Part shown: positions 37,643 to 46,653 of the stretch, one piece after another | How positions within the stretch are numbered: the stretch's first letter is position 1 | Layout of the letters: each line of letters starts with the position of its first letter | Source of the DNA: Chengkuizengella marina | GTDB taxonomy: Bacteria; Bacillota; Bacilli; Paenibacillales; KCTC-33759 | Length of the DNA stretch: 64,000 bases | Direction of reading: 5' to 3' | Assembly (NCBI RefSeq): GCF_009910845.1 | Contig: NZ_SIJB01000017.1 | Location: 1-64,000, forward strand | Made by a program: the position numbers and the translations under genes | The notes under the pieces: model-generated | What the model was told of the DNA's origin: nothing | The model's input: the letters and a program-made list of their open reading frames with translations, nothing else | Databases searched by the model: none

Positions 37643-39109
37643 TTATTTTTTTACACCTTGTTTGTTATTTGACATTTTCATTTGATACTCATCTTCCAGT
37701 AAATGTGCTCCTGATATTCCTGGATTAGTCATTTCATAAGGGTCAAGAATAACATTAAGTTCATCTTCAGTTAACACGTCATGGAGTAAACATAATTCAC
37801 GAACAGAACGATCACCCTCTATGGCTTGTCTAGCAATCCTTGAAACAATTTCATAACCTAAATGAGGATTCAGCGCTGTAATAACTCCGACGCTTTTCTC
37901 AACATTTTCTCTACAAATATCTTCATTTGCTTCTATACCATCAAGACAATATTCCTTAAATACTGTAAAAGCTTGATTCATAATTCGTAATGACTGTAAC
38001 AGATTAAATACGAGTACAGGTTGCATTACATTTAACTCCAATTGTCCTGCTTGTGAAGCCAGATTAATCGTATGATCGTTTCCGATGACTTGGAATGCTA
38101 CTTGATTCACAACTTCACACATCACTGGATTTACCTTACCAGGCATAATAGATGAGCCGGGCTGACGTGGTGGTAAAGAAATTTCATTAATCCCTGTAAT
38201 TGGTCCAGAGGCTAATAGTCGCAAATCATTGGCTATTTTAGACATATTAATCATACAAACTTTTAACGATGCAGATACTTGAGTTAATACATCTGTATTT
38301 TGAGTAGCATCAACCAAATCTTCTGCATTTTTTAATGGAAATCCAGTGTACTCTTCTAATCTTTCTACTACTTCGGAAATATAACAAGGATCTGCATTTA
38401 AACCTGTTCCGACAGCAGTAGCGCCCATATTTACATCATACATATATGATCGAGTGCGTGTGACACGTTCAATATCTCTTTTTAAAACACGTGCATAAGC
38501 TGAAAATTCTTGTCCTAGTCTGATCGGAACGCCGTCTTGTAAATGTGTTCGACCCATTTTTATAACATGATCAAATTGCTCTGCTTTTGCAACAAAACCT
38601 TTTTGTAAATTTTCCATCGTTGATAAAAGCTTATCCATTAATGTTAGTACTGAAATACGAATGGCTGTAGGCAAAACATCATTTGTTGATTGAGCCATAT
38701 TCACATGACTGTTTGGACTCAAAACAGTATAATCTCCTTTAGTTCCCCCAAGAAGTTCTATTGCACGATTAGCAATCACTTCATTTACATTCATGTTAAA
38801 AGATGTCCCTGCGCCGCCCTGAATAGAATCAACGATGAATTGATCATCGAACTTACCTTCATGCACTTCATCTGCTGCTTGCACTATAGCATTAGCATGC
38901 TGAGGTTGTAAACGTTTAATATTCATATTTGTCATTGCTGCTGCCTTTTTTACAATAGCAATTGAACGAATTAATTCTACATCCATTGGGTATCCAGTGA
39001 TCGGAAAATTCTCCACTGCACGTAAAGTTTGAATTCCATAGTAAGCATCTACAGGTACTTCTTTTGTACCAAGAAAATCTTTTTCAGTACGAGTTTGTTT
39101 TGTTGACAT
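37643..39109 (-). CDS. aspA: Aspartate ammonia-lyase
   Basis: 488 residues of the fumarase/aspartase superfamily. Signature GSSIMPGKVNPVMCEVVNQV, substrate loop GGAGTSFNMNVNEVIANRA and NSHVNMAQSTND are aspartase-specific rather than fumarase-like. It deaminates L-aspartate to fumarate plus ammonia. It is downstream of a dicarboxylate/amino acid symporter, a LysR regulator and an Asp/Glu racemase in the same orientation, which suggests a route for taking up aspartate, including the D form, and feeding it to the TCA cycle. Confidence 0.94.
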   Translation of the reverse strand: MSTKQTRTEKDFLGTKEVPVDAYYGIQTLRAVENFPITGYPMDVELIRSIAIVKKAAAMTNMNIKRLQPQHANAIVQAADEVHEGKFDDQFIVDSIQGGAGTSFNMNVNEVIANRAIELLGGTKGDYTVLSPNSHVNMAQSTNDVLPTAIRISVLTLMDKLLSTMENLQKGFVAKAEQFDHVIKMGRTHLQDGVPIRLGQEFSAYARVLKRDIERVTRTRSYMYDVNMGATAVGTGLNADPCYISEVVERLEEYTGFPLKNAEDLVDATQNTDVLTQVSASLKVCMINMSKIANDLRLLASGPITGINEISLPPRQPGSSIMPGKVNPVMCEVVNQVAFQVIGNDHTINLASQAGQLELNVMQPVLVFNLLQSLRIMNQAFTVFKEYCLDGIEANEDICRENVEKSVGVITALNPHLGYEIVSRIARQAIEGDRSVRELCLLHDVLTEDELNVILDPYEMTNPGISGAHLLEDEYQMKMSNNKQGVKK

Positions 39110-39160
39110 TTTTCTAATTCCCCTTTAAATGGTTTCCTAATATGATCATAAGTGGGTCAA

Positions 39161-39190
39161 TAACAAAAGCCCCAACTGGAGCTTTTTTGC
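39161..39190 (-). terminator. Hairpin terminator upstream of aspA
   Basis: Minus-strand AAAAGCTCC-AGTT-GGGGCTTTT hairpin. One G-U pair makes it better on the minus strand than on the plus. A short T-run follows. It probably reduces read-through from the symporter gene. Confidence 0.65.
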
Positions 39191-39225
39191 AATTCTAAAA
39201 AAATAGTTAGTTTATTTTACTATAG

Positions 39226-39254
39226 AATAGCCAACCGTACTACGGTCGGCTATT
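39226..39254 (-). terminator. Hairpin just after the symporter gene
   Basis: AATAGCC-A-ACCGTA / TACGGT-C-GGCTATT, strong stem, seven bases after the stop codon of the symporter gene. No U-run on the minus strand, so termination is less certain. Confidence 0.55.
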
Positions 39255-39260
39255 ATTATT

Positions 39261-40517
39261 TTAAACTGTTTTTGTAGCTGTTTTAGCTGTTGCAGAGGCA
39301 CGTTGGTCATACTTTTCTTCTGATTTCGAAATGTATTGTGCACAAGCAGCATCACCTGTGATATTTACTGCTGTTCTTGTCATATCAAGCAATCTATCTA
39401 CTCCAAGTACAAGCGCAATTGCATCTAGACTCAAACCAACTGAAGTTAATACCATCGTTAACATGATAATACCTACACCTGGAACACCTGCAGTACCAAT
39501 ACTAGCTAAGGTAGCTGTTAATACTATTGTTGCCAAATCAGCTATGGATAAGTCAACACCATATAATTGAGCAATAAATACAGTAGCAACCCCTTGCATA
39601 ATTGCTGTTCCATCCATGTTAATGGTTGCACCTAACGGTTGAACAAAACCACTAATACTTTTTGGAATTTTCAAATTCTTCTGTGCTGTATCCATGGATA
39701 CAGGTAATGTAGCTGAACTACTTGATGTACTAAAAGCAACTGCAATCGCAGGGAAAAAATTCTTAATGAATGTAAACGGATTCATCTTACCTAAAAAGTA
39801 AATGACTGAACCGTATGTTAAACCTAAATGTATAAATAGTGCGAGTAGAACAGCACCAAAATAAAAAAACATAGCTTTTATTGCATCTATTCCTTGACCA
39901 CCAATTGCAATTGCAATTAATGCAAATGCACCGATCGGAGCAAGCTTCATCACAACATCAACTAGGAACATTAAGATTTTATTAATTTCCTCAATAAACA
40001 TTTTAACACCATCTACTTTTCCTTGCAATTGAGTTAATGCAAATCCGAATAAGATGGAGAAAAAGATAATTTGTAACATATTGCCTTCAACCATAGCTTG
40101 GAATGCATTCGTAGGGATAATATTTAATAGTGTTTCCATAACTGGTGGTGCTTCTTTTCGCTCTACTGTAGAATCACTATCAAAATTTAATCCATCTACA
40201 TATCCAGGTTCAATAATATTACCTACAGATAATGCAATCATTAAAGCAATGGAAGTAGTAATTAAAAAGAAAATTACAGTTTTTATACCAATTCGACCTA
40301 ATTTTTTAGGATCACTTATTCCAGCGGTACCTAAAATAATGGAAATAACAACAATTGGAACTACTAATAATTTAATTAATCCGATAAAAACTTTTCCTAG
40401 TGGATTTAAAACATATGTTTCTGCTACATCAAACCACTGAGGTATAGCAAAATTAAATAATAAACCAACTATAATACCTAGACCCATACCGATTAATATT
40501 TTTTTTGTTAATGACAT
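39261..40517 (-). CDS. Dicarboxylate/amino acid:cation symporter (GltP/DctA family)
   Basis: 418 residues. Typical landmarks of the DAACS family: the serine-rich re-entrant loop STSSSSATLPVS, the substrate/cation motif NMDGTAIMQGVATVFIAQ, and the C-terminal VDRLLDMTRTAVNITGD. It imports aspartate, glutamate or C4-dicarboxylates with protons or sodium. Being next to aspA and an Asp/Glu racemase, aspartate is the likely substrate. The start has an AAAGAGGTGAATG site. Confidence 0.92.
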   Translation of the reverse strand: MSLTKKILIGMGLGIIVGLLFNFAIPQWFDVAETYVLNPLGKVFIGLIKLLVVPIVVISIILGTAGISDPKKLGRIGIKTVIFFLITTSIALMIALSVGNIIEPGYVDGLNFDSDSTVERKEAPPVMETLLNIIPTNAFQAMVEGNMLQIIFFSILFGFALTQLQGKVDGVKMFIEEINKILMFLVDVVMKLAPIGAFALIAIAIGGQGIDAIKAMFFYFGAVLLALFIHLGLTYGSVIYFLGKMNPFTFIKNFFPAIAVAFSTSSSSATLPVSMDTAQKNLKIPKSISGFVQPLGATINMDGTAIMQGVATVFIAQLYGVDLSIADLATIVLTATLASIGTAGVPGVGIIMLTMVLTSVGLSLDAIALVLGVDRLLDMTRTAVNITGDAACAQYISKSEEKYDQRASATAKTATKTV

Positions 40518-40722
40518 ACATTCACCTCTTTAATATTATAATGCTTGTTTTAAGCTAGCTTTGCTAAAATACTTAGTGAGTTACCACAGTATCACGCACA
40601 ATGCTAGTTTAGTTTAATATAATAAATTATTCATTGTCAATGAAAAAATATGATTTAGTGATTAATAACAAATTTTAATGCATAATTATTCTCCCCAAAA
40701 TCGTTGTAACATCAAGTGTTAG

Positions 40723-41592
40723 CTATATTTTAAATTTACCTTTAAAAAAATTTATAAAAATAGATTTAGAACGCCCTTTCAAATAAATTAAATCAATATT
40801 GATACTCATTTTGATAGGAGGTGTCAAAGCAACTCGAAAAAGCTGACCTTTTTCAAGCTCTTTTTTTACACAATGTTCGGGTAAAAAACTAATCCCCATC
40901 CCCTGCAAAAGTAAATTTTTGGCTGTTTCCATATTATCTACCTCTAAAGCTATATTTGGTGTGATATGATTATTTGAAAATAACCGATGGATATATAACC
41001 AGTCCATTGAGCCATAATCAAAAAAGATAAGCGGTTGATTTCCGACATTTTCTAATGTTACCTTACTTTGATTTAATAGTTCATGACCTGGAGGAACAAA
41101 CAAATGAATTGGATCTTCATATAACAAAATAGATTCCACTTGTGGATGAGTTTCCGTCCTTACGATACCAAAGTCCACATCTTTGTTTATGACTTTATTC
41201 AGTATATCTTTAGAGTGACCTGTAACAATTTTCATTCGAACATTGTTAAACTCAGATTTTATTTCAGGTAATATTGTAGGCAAAACATTGTTAGAAATCG
41301 AAAGCGCGCTGCCTATATTTAATTCATTTGGCAAAACTACTTGTTGCATGCCGTACTTTGCATCTTGATAAGACTGTAATATTTTTTGAGCATGAGGAAA
41401 AAAATGTTCACCTTTATCAGATAATGAAATATTCTTACCGTTCCTATGAAAAAGTTTTAAGTTCATTTCACGTTCAAGTGATTGAATTCTAGCGGTGACA
41501 GAAGGTTGAGTTAAAAAAAGGGCTTCTGCAGCTTTATTAAAACTTCCTAACTGGCAAACATAAATAAATGCCTCAATATTTTCAATATTCAT
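40723..41592 (-). CDS. LysR-family transcriptional regulator
   Basis: 289 residues from ATG 41592 with AAAGGAG seven bases upstream; the open frame starts eight codons earlier without a site. The winged helix-turn-helix is at the N-terminus (GSFNKAAEALFLTQPSVTARIQSLE), with a periplasmic-binding-like effector domain after residue 90. It sits between the symporter and the Asp/Glu racemase genes and probably controls both; a candidate operator array lies before the racemase (42552-42580). Confidence 0.92.
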   Translation of the reverse strand: MNIENIEAFIYVCQLGSFNKAAEALFLTQPSVTARIQSLEREMNLKLFHRNGKNISLSDKGEHFFPHAQKILQSYQDAKYGMQQVVLPNELNIGSALSISNNVLPTILPEIKSEFNNVRMKIVTGHSKDILNKVINKDVDFGIVRTETHPQVESILLYEDPIHLFVPPGHELLNQSKVTLENVGNQPLIFFDYGSMDWLYIHRLFSNNHITPNIALEVDNMETAKNLLLQGMGISFLPEHCVKKELEKGQLFRVALTPPIKMSINIDLIYLKGRSKSIFINFFKGKFKI

Positions 41593-41771
41593 AATTTTAC
41601 TCCTTTGCATACTCACTTGCTTGAATTGATTTTACTATATCACAAAGCGGATTAAAAGTTAGTGATAACTTAGAATTGAGCTATAATTAAAACATTATTT
41701 ACCCAATTTAAGTTAGTAAATATCTATGAAAGTAAGTGATATACATGAAAAATTATGAATTAGAAATGAAT

Positions 41772-42482
41772 TTATATTGAAATTTTAAATCTTTCAGTAT
41801 TGATTCCTCTAGCTACTTCGATGACTTTTTTTGCAATGATATCTGCTGGATCAATGATGCACATTTCCTTTGTTGATTTCAACACTAAAGGAACTTCAGT
41901 ACAACCGGCAACAATGGCCTCAGCTCCATTCTTTTTCAATTGCTCAGCGGCCATCGATAGATGCAAATAAGCTGAATCTAATCTCCCAGCTTTGATATCA
42001 TATATTCCTTGCATTACATTTTCTTGTAATTTATTATCCATTTGAATATATTCAATATCATATTTTAGAAAATATCTTTGATACAATTTTGATTTCACAG
42101 TTCCATCAGTAGCTAATAAACCAACCTTTTTAAAATAATTTGAATTTAAATAATAAGCTGTCTCAAGAGGAATGTGTAAGATTGGAATTTGTATAGCCTT
42201 TTTCACAGCATTATAGTAAAAGTGTGCTGTATTACATGCAATAACAAGCATTTCGGCACCTGCATTTTGTAATCGTTGTGCTGATTTCACCAATAATGGA
42301 GTTGGGTCTTCCCCTTTGCCTAATATAGCTGAAGAACGATCAGGTATTTGTGCATTATTGTCAGCTATAACATGAATATGTTCTTGATCTTCTTTTGCAG
42401 GGGTATTCTTAATAATCTTTTCCATTAAATCCACAGTTGCCATAGGACCCATACCGCCAATAATCCCTATTATTTTGGTCAC
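41772..42482 (-). CDS. Aspartate/glutamate racemase family protein
   Basis: 236 residues from GTG 42482, eight bases after AAAGGAG; ATG five... codons earlier in the frame lie inside the site. Two catalytic cysteines: IACNTAHF in the N-terminal half and AGCTEVPL in the C-terminal half. Starts with the IIGIIGGMGPMATVD signature. It interconverts D- and L-aspartate or glutamate. With aspA and the symporter nearby, D-aspartate use is a reasonable inference. Confidence 0.9.
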   Translation of the reverse strand: MTKIIGIIGGMGPMATVDLMEKIIKNTPAKEDQEHIHVIADNNAQIPDRSSAILGKGEDPTPLLVKSAQRLQNAGAEMLVIACNTAHFYYNAVKKAIQIPILHIPLETAYYLNSNYFKKVGLLATDGTVKSKLYQRYFLKYDIEYIQMDNKLQENVMQGIYDIKAGRLDSAYLHLSMAAEQLKKNGAEAIVAGCTEVPLVLKSTKEMCIIDPADIIAKKVIEVARGINTERFKISI

Positions 42483-42549
42483 TTTCATCACTCCTTTCAA
42501 GCATTCTAAGTATTACATTTTAAATTATAATGCTTTTTTGGAGTAAAGG

Positions 42550-42580
42550 ATTATAGAATGATTCTATACATTTATAGAAT
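42550..42580 (-). promoter_or_regulatory. Operator array over the racemase promoter
   Basis: Three half-sites in alternating orientation: TATAGAAT (42552-42559), ATTCTATA (42561-42568) and TATAGAAT (42573-42580). They form a perfect 8-1-8 and an overlapping 8-4-8 inverted repeat. A minus-strand TATAAT (42550-42555) overlaps the first half-site and could be the -10 of the racemase gene. The 20-base outer repeat is a plausible LysR-type box, so the neighbouring LysR protein is the obvious candidate. Confidence 0.5.
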
Positions 42581-42686
42581 GTTTAAATATACAACCTTAA
42601 ATTATGGCTAAGTGACATTAAGATAAGATTCTCTATCAACCAATGATCTGTTAACCTAATTTATTACTATAATCATTTATATCACT

Positions 42687-43157
42687 TTATAATTTTTTTA
42701 CAAATAAGACTCTATGTTGATCAGGCCCATCATAATCAGTATGTACAGATACACCCTCCATTTCAACGCCGCCTTCTTCAATATCAAAACCCATTTTTTG
42801 ATGAAATGAAATAGAAGTTTTATTAACAGGCGAGGTTAAACAATGTACAGTATTTCGATTGTTCTTTATTGCTATTTCAAAAAAACAATCATAAAGTTGT
42901 TTTCCAACATTACATTTTCTATATTCTGGATGTACACCAACAAAATGAATATAAGCTTTATCAGAAAATGTTTGCGATAAAAATCCAATTAAAAATCCGA
43001 TAATTTCGTTATCTTGTTCAACTATAAAACTAGTTTGATTAAAATGATTAAATAAAAGTTTTGGCAGTAAGTGGCTCATCTTTCGTCCACCCCACCATTC
43101 GTCAACCAATGGATTAATGATTTCGTAATCAGAAGATTGTAGTGCTCGTATTTTCAT
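42687..43157 (-). CDS. GNAT family N-acetyltransferase
   Basis: 156 residues from the ATG after CGGGGTGATAGAAT. GNAT fold with acetyl-CoA loop VHPEYRKCNVGKQLYDCFFEIA (about 80-105) and a late strand FHQKMGFDIEEG. Substrate unknown. It starts 37 bases downstream of a HAD hydrolase gene, so the pair is probably cotranscribed. Confidence 0.88.
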   Translation of the reverse strand: MKIRALQSSDYEIINPLVDEWWGGRKMSHLLPKLLFNHFNQTSFIVEQDNEIIGFLIGFLSQTFSDKAYIHFVGVHPEYRKCNVGKQLYDCFFEIAIKNNRNTVHCLTSPVNKTSISFHQKMGFDIEEGGVEMEGVSVHTDYDGPDQHRVLFVKKL

Positions 43158-43193
43158 AATTCTATCACCCCGTAAATGGCAAATAAACAATCT

Positions 43194-43859
43194 TTATGTT
43201 TTTTTAAAAACATTTATAATCTTATTCATATCTAACAACTCACGAATAATCCCATCATTTTCAGAAGGAGCATCATACAAATAGTTTTTTTTCCATAACC
43301 CCTTCATACCTACTTTTCGACTAGCTATCACATCATTCTCAGGATGATCTCCCACATATATAGCTTGCTCAGGCTTAACCCCTAATTTAATTAAAGTATT
43401 AAGAAATATTTTAGGATCTGGTTTTTTTATACCTTCCCATTCAGAAATAACAATGAGATCAAAAAAGTTTTCTATTTCTAGTGCATGAATATTGTTGTAT
43501 TGAAATGATCCATAACCGTTTGAAATAATAGCTAGCTTTACTCCTTTATTTTTTAAGGTATTTAACATTTCCTTAAGTCCAGGGAAACCAATACAATGGT
43601 ATTGAAAGGAATTAATGTAGTCTTCCAACAACTCCTCTACAGTTATAGGAATATGATACTCTTTTATCAGTTGATGGTAGACTTTATCTTTCCAGACATA
43701 TCCATGATTATCTAAATCAATAAATCGTTGAATGTAAGTTTGTTTGTCTATTTTTTTTAATGCATCCATTTTATCATATTGATCTGCAATAAAACGTCTT
43801 AATGATTCGTCTCTATCAAGTAATGTACCATCTAAATCAAAAATCACAGCTTTTATCAT
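43194..43859 (-). CDS. HAD family hydrolase (phosphatase)
   Basis: 221 residues. All HAD motifs are intact: FDLDGTLLD with Asp8 and Asp10, ISNGYG (motif II), KKPDPKIF (motif III Lys) and VGDHPENDV (motif IV). The large cap domain insert between residues 15 and 85 places it in subfamily I, like YjjG/phosphoglycolate phosphatases. Substrate not determined. It is second of three HAD proteins within about 4 kb here. Confidence 0.9.
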   Translation of the reverse strand: MIKAVIFDLDGTLLDRDESLRRFIADQYDKMDALKKIDKQTYIQRFIDLDNHGYVWKDKVYHQLIKEYHIPITVEELLEDYINSFQYHCIGFPGLKEMLNTLKNKGVKLAIISNGYGSFQYNNIHALEIENFFDLIVISEWEGIKKPDPKIFLNTLIKLGVKPEQAIYVGDHPENDVIASRKVGMKGLWKKNYLYDAPSENDGIIRELLDMNKIINVFKKT

Positions 43860-43870
43860 TCATTCATATC

Positions 43871-44353
43871 CTATCGTATAAATATTTCTTTAGTTTTTTT
43901 AGATATAAATAGATATGGAATAGTTACTAGTATGTATAAAAAGGTTCTAAAAATACTTTTTGTAATCCTATCATTTACTGCATTCATATATGTCTCATTT
44001 GAATAATTAGAAAGAAAGTTATTAGCTAACAAATCTAATAATAATAATATTAAATATCCAATAAGTGTCAAAGTTATTAATTTTGGTACATACTTACTTC
44101 GTTTAAAAAATAAAACTATAATAACATATGAAAGTATAATAATAATAGGCATTAAGATAAAATCTATTAATACTATAAAACTCCATAATTTTGATAGATT
44201 GAACAAAATAGGAAACGAACCATTAAATATCATTGGTAATACTTCTATCTTATAATATGCCAGTACATTAATTGGAAATATTAAAAATATAAAAATTATG
44301 ATATACATGAATCCAAAACTATGTTTTGTTTCAACTTCAGCATTTGTTTGCAT
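43871..44353 (-). CDS. Four-helix membrane protein, unknown function
   Basis: 160 residues, GGAGGAATAAT site. Four membrane helices (about 12-30, 50-85, 95-115 and 135-155) with a short cytoplasmic N-terminus and a Lys-rich end (SKKTKEIF). I do not recognise a family. Its stop is 11 bases before the HAD gene start, so it likely shares that transcript. Confidence 0.6.
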   Translation of the reverse strand: MQTNAEVETKHSFGFMYIIIFIFLIFPINVLAYYKIEVLPMIFNGSFPILFNLSKLWSFIVLIDFILMPIIIILSYVIIVLFFKRSKYVPKLITLTLIGYLILLLLDLLANNFLSNYSNETYMNAVNDRITKSIFRTFLYILVTIPYLFISKKTKEIFIR

Positions 44354-44459
44354 ATTATTCCTCCATCTTCCTTTTATAATTCTAAGTATTCTTTCAAACC
44401 TTTTTTTTGAATAAAATCATCCAAGTATTTTTCCACAATCAGCTAATTTTTCTTTGTCA

Positions 44460-45149
44460 TCATGTCTTGGATAATTCATTTATTTTATCCATTAATTCAT
44501 ATAGATTGTTAATCCAAGATACATGAGTGTCAACTTTCTGATTTTTTCGATTTAACCAGATCCCTCTCATGTTTACTTTTTCACAAGCCAGTATGTCCGA
44601 TTTATAATCATCCCCAATGTAATAACAAGATGACGGTTTTACTTTTGCTTTTTGACATGCCACTTCGAATATTCTTTTATTAGGTTTTGCTGTTCCTACA
44701 TCACTAGCAGTGACTATGATTTCAAAGTAATCATAAACTCCTATTTTTTTAAGTTTCTGAATTTGTTGTTCTTCATATCCATTGGTGATGATTCCCATTC
44801 TATAATTCTGTAATTGTTGAAGACATGGAATAACATCATCAAAGGCTTGCCAACTTTCTTCAAAGTGAGTTAAATAGATACTAAAATATTGCCCAGCTGT
44901 TACATCATCAAGTGGTAATTTAACTAAATGAAAAATTTCTTTGATTCTTTCTGCTTTTTGTTCTTCAAAAGTTAATTCTCCTTTTAAAAATCTATTAAAA
45001 TGTTTTTTCCCAATTGTACACCAGTGATCATAAAACTTGTCTTCTTTAATGTTAATAACGTCAGGAAATTTGTTATAAAATTTCTTTACTCCTTGATGTT
45101 CAGCTTCTTTAAAATCTAAGAGTGTATCATCTATATCAAAAAAAATCAT
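44460..45149 (-). CDS. HAD family hydrolase, YjjG-like
   Basis: 229 residues. Nucleophile motif FFDIDDTLLD (Asp5, Asp7), motif II ITNGYEEQQ, motif III AKPNKRIF and motif IV IGDDYKSDI are all present. The DIDDTLLDF start and helical cap resemble YjjG-type nucleotide phosphatases. The protein should be an active phosphatase. Monocistronic or first of the following group. Confidence 0.9.
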   Translation of the reverse strand: MIFFDIDDTLLDFKEAEHQGVKKFYNKFPDVINIKEDKFYDHWCTIGKKHFNRFLKGELTFEEQKAERIKEIFHLVKLPLDDVTAGQYFSIYLTHFEESWQAFDDVIPCLQQLQNYRMGIITNGYEEQQIQKLKKIGVYDYFEIIVTASDVGTAKPNKRIFEVACQKAKVKPSSCYYIGDDYKSDILACEKVNMRGIWLNRKNQKVDTHVSWINNLYELMDKINELSKT

Positions 45150-45214
45150 TTAATCTCATCCCTACTTTGCAATCAACCCTTTTTAGCGCTTCATACTAAA
45201 TCTCCCATGTTAGT

Positions 45215-45832
45215 TCATTTCATTTTTTTGAATAAAGCATAAATATATGGACGAGGGTCACCTTTTGGATTAATAAATGTATATTCTTCTTCTGCAATAC
45301 ATTTGAAAGAAAGAAGATTTGCTTGTAAATCCTGAATATCATATCTTGTAACATTTAGACCAGCACATTTTGTTGCACCCTTTTTTGAGAATTCAGCAAA
45401 AATAGCATAACCGCCAACTTTCAAACTAGAGGTTACATTTTTGAAATACTGCTGAATAGAAACTTCATCCGTTAAAAAGTGCAGCACTGCTCTATCCATC
45501 CAAATATCTATCTCTTTCAAATCTGTTGGAAGGGGTTGAGAAATATCTTGACACAACCATTCAATGCGATGATCCTTATCCAAATATTTGAGTTTTAATT
45601 TTTCAATAGCTTCTGAACTTAAATCATTTAATACTAAATCTGCTTTAGATTGTAATAGTTCATCAACCAAACCGGATGTTCCAACACCTGATACAAAGAT
45701 TTTAGATTCTTTCCATGTAGGAATTAGATTTAAAATCTTTAATGTTTGTGAAAAATCATCCTCATACCATCCTAGATTTTCATTCTCTGATTTTTTGTAA
45801 ATCTCATTCCAATGTTCAGTTAGTTTCTTCAA
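45215..45832 (-). CDS. Class I SAM-dependent methyltransferase
   Basis: 205 residues, TTG start after GAAAGGAGT. Rossmann-type motif I is KIFVSGVGTSGLVDELL with the next acidic motif VLNDLSSEAIEKLK. Motif IV region reads DIWMDRAVLHFL. The NEIYKKSENENLGWYEDD N-terminus resembles thiopurine/tellurite-type methyltransferases. Substrate unknown. It is 30 bases downstream of the metallophosphoesterase gene. Confidence 0.85.
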   Translation of the reverse strand: MKKLTEHWNEIYKKSENENLGWYEDDFSQTLKILNLIPTWKESKIFVSGVGTSGLVDELLQSKADLVLNDLSSEAIEKLKLKYLDKDHRIEWLCQDISQPLPTDLKEIDIWMDRAVLHFLTDEVSIQQYFKNVTSSLKVGGYAIFAEFSKKGATKCAGLNVTRYDIQDLQANLLSFKCIAEEEYTFINPKGDPRPYIYALFKKMK

Positions 45833-45862
45833 CGTTTTTTACTCCTTTCAGAAAAATATATT

Positions 45863-46597
45863 CTAATCTTTTAACCCTCTATATTTACCTGTTCTCAATT
45901 CTTGAATATAAGCATCAAGTTCAGGCATGTTTTCATCTACAGCTTGTCTTATTGAAAGTTCAATATCATAAGGAACTCTGACAATTTGAATTGAAACTGT
46001 ACCCTGTTCTTTACTGTCCATTTCTCCTTCAATCATTGCATATGAAGCTTGTTTAAGATCTAGAGGATTTCCGACACTTCCTACATTAAACAATGTTTTT
46101 CCTCTATAGTTTTGTATGTAGGCATTATGAATGTCCCCATATCCTACCATATCAGGTTCTTTTTCAGGAAAACCCGTACTTTCAGTGTTATTAAACATAG
46201 CAAGCCTTTCTTCCATTGAATCCCAGGGTTGAATCCTTTTATATACACTTTCTTCTGAGGCATGAAATAATCGAACTAACTTTCCACTCATCCAGAAATC
46301 AACTGAGAAAGGCAATCTCTTTAAATATTCTAGCCTAGATTTCCCTAATCGGTTCTGATGCCATAACATCGTTTCATGTTTTTGTTCCTTTGTTATAGCA
46401 TCATCCCAGTTTCCTTTAACAACTAAATCACACTGTTCTCTAACTCGATCAACCGCTATTTCTGAATGAGGTCCTTTTCCAACCATATCACCTAAACAGA
46501 AAATTTTATGTATATTTCTTTGTTTTATGTCGTTCATTATTGCATCTAGAGCAGGAATATTGCCATGTATATCAGATATAATTGCTATTCGATTCAT
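45863..46597 (-). CDS. Metallophosphoesterase (YfcE/MJ0936-like)
   Basis: 244 residues from the ATG preceded by GGAGGTCTTT; an upstream TTG in frame overlaps that site. Metal-binding motifs: ISDIHGN, GDMVGKGP and GNWD. The later motif is GYGDIH where GHTH is usual, and NVGSVGNP follows. It is a cytoplasmic dinuclear-metal phosphodiesterase with unknown substrate. The GDIH variant keeps one of the two histidines. Confidence 0.88.
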   Translation of the reverse strand: MNRIAIISDIHGNIPALDAIMNDIKQRNIHKIFCLGDMVGKGPHSEIAVDRVREQCDLVVKGNWDDAITKEQKHETMLWHQNRLGKSRLEYLKRLPFSVDFWMSGKLVRLFHASEESVYKRIQPWDSMEERLAMFNNTESTGFPEKEPDMVGYGDIHNAYIQNYRGKTLFNVGSVGNPLDLKQASYAMIEGEMDSKEQGTVSIQIVRVPYDIELSIRQAVDENMPELDAYIQELRTGKYRGLKD

Positions 46598-46653
46598 AAA
46601 GACCTCCAAATAATGTAAATAAAATTATTTATATGTTTTTAGATGATTCAAGG

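Noticed and set aside
39221-39228. TATAGAAT upstream of aspA as a LysR half-site
   Set aside because: A single copy of an AT-rich octamer is expected several times by chance in this window.
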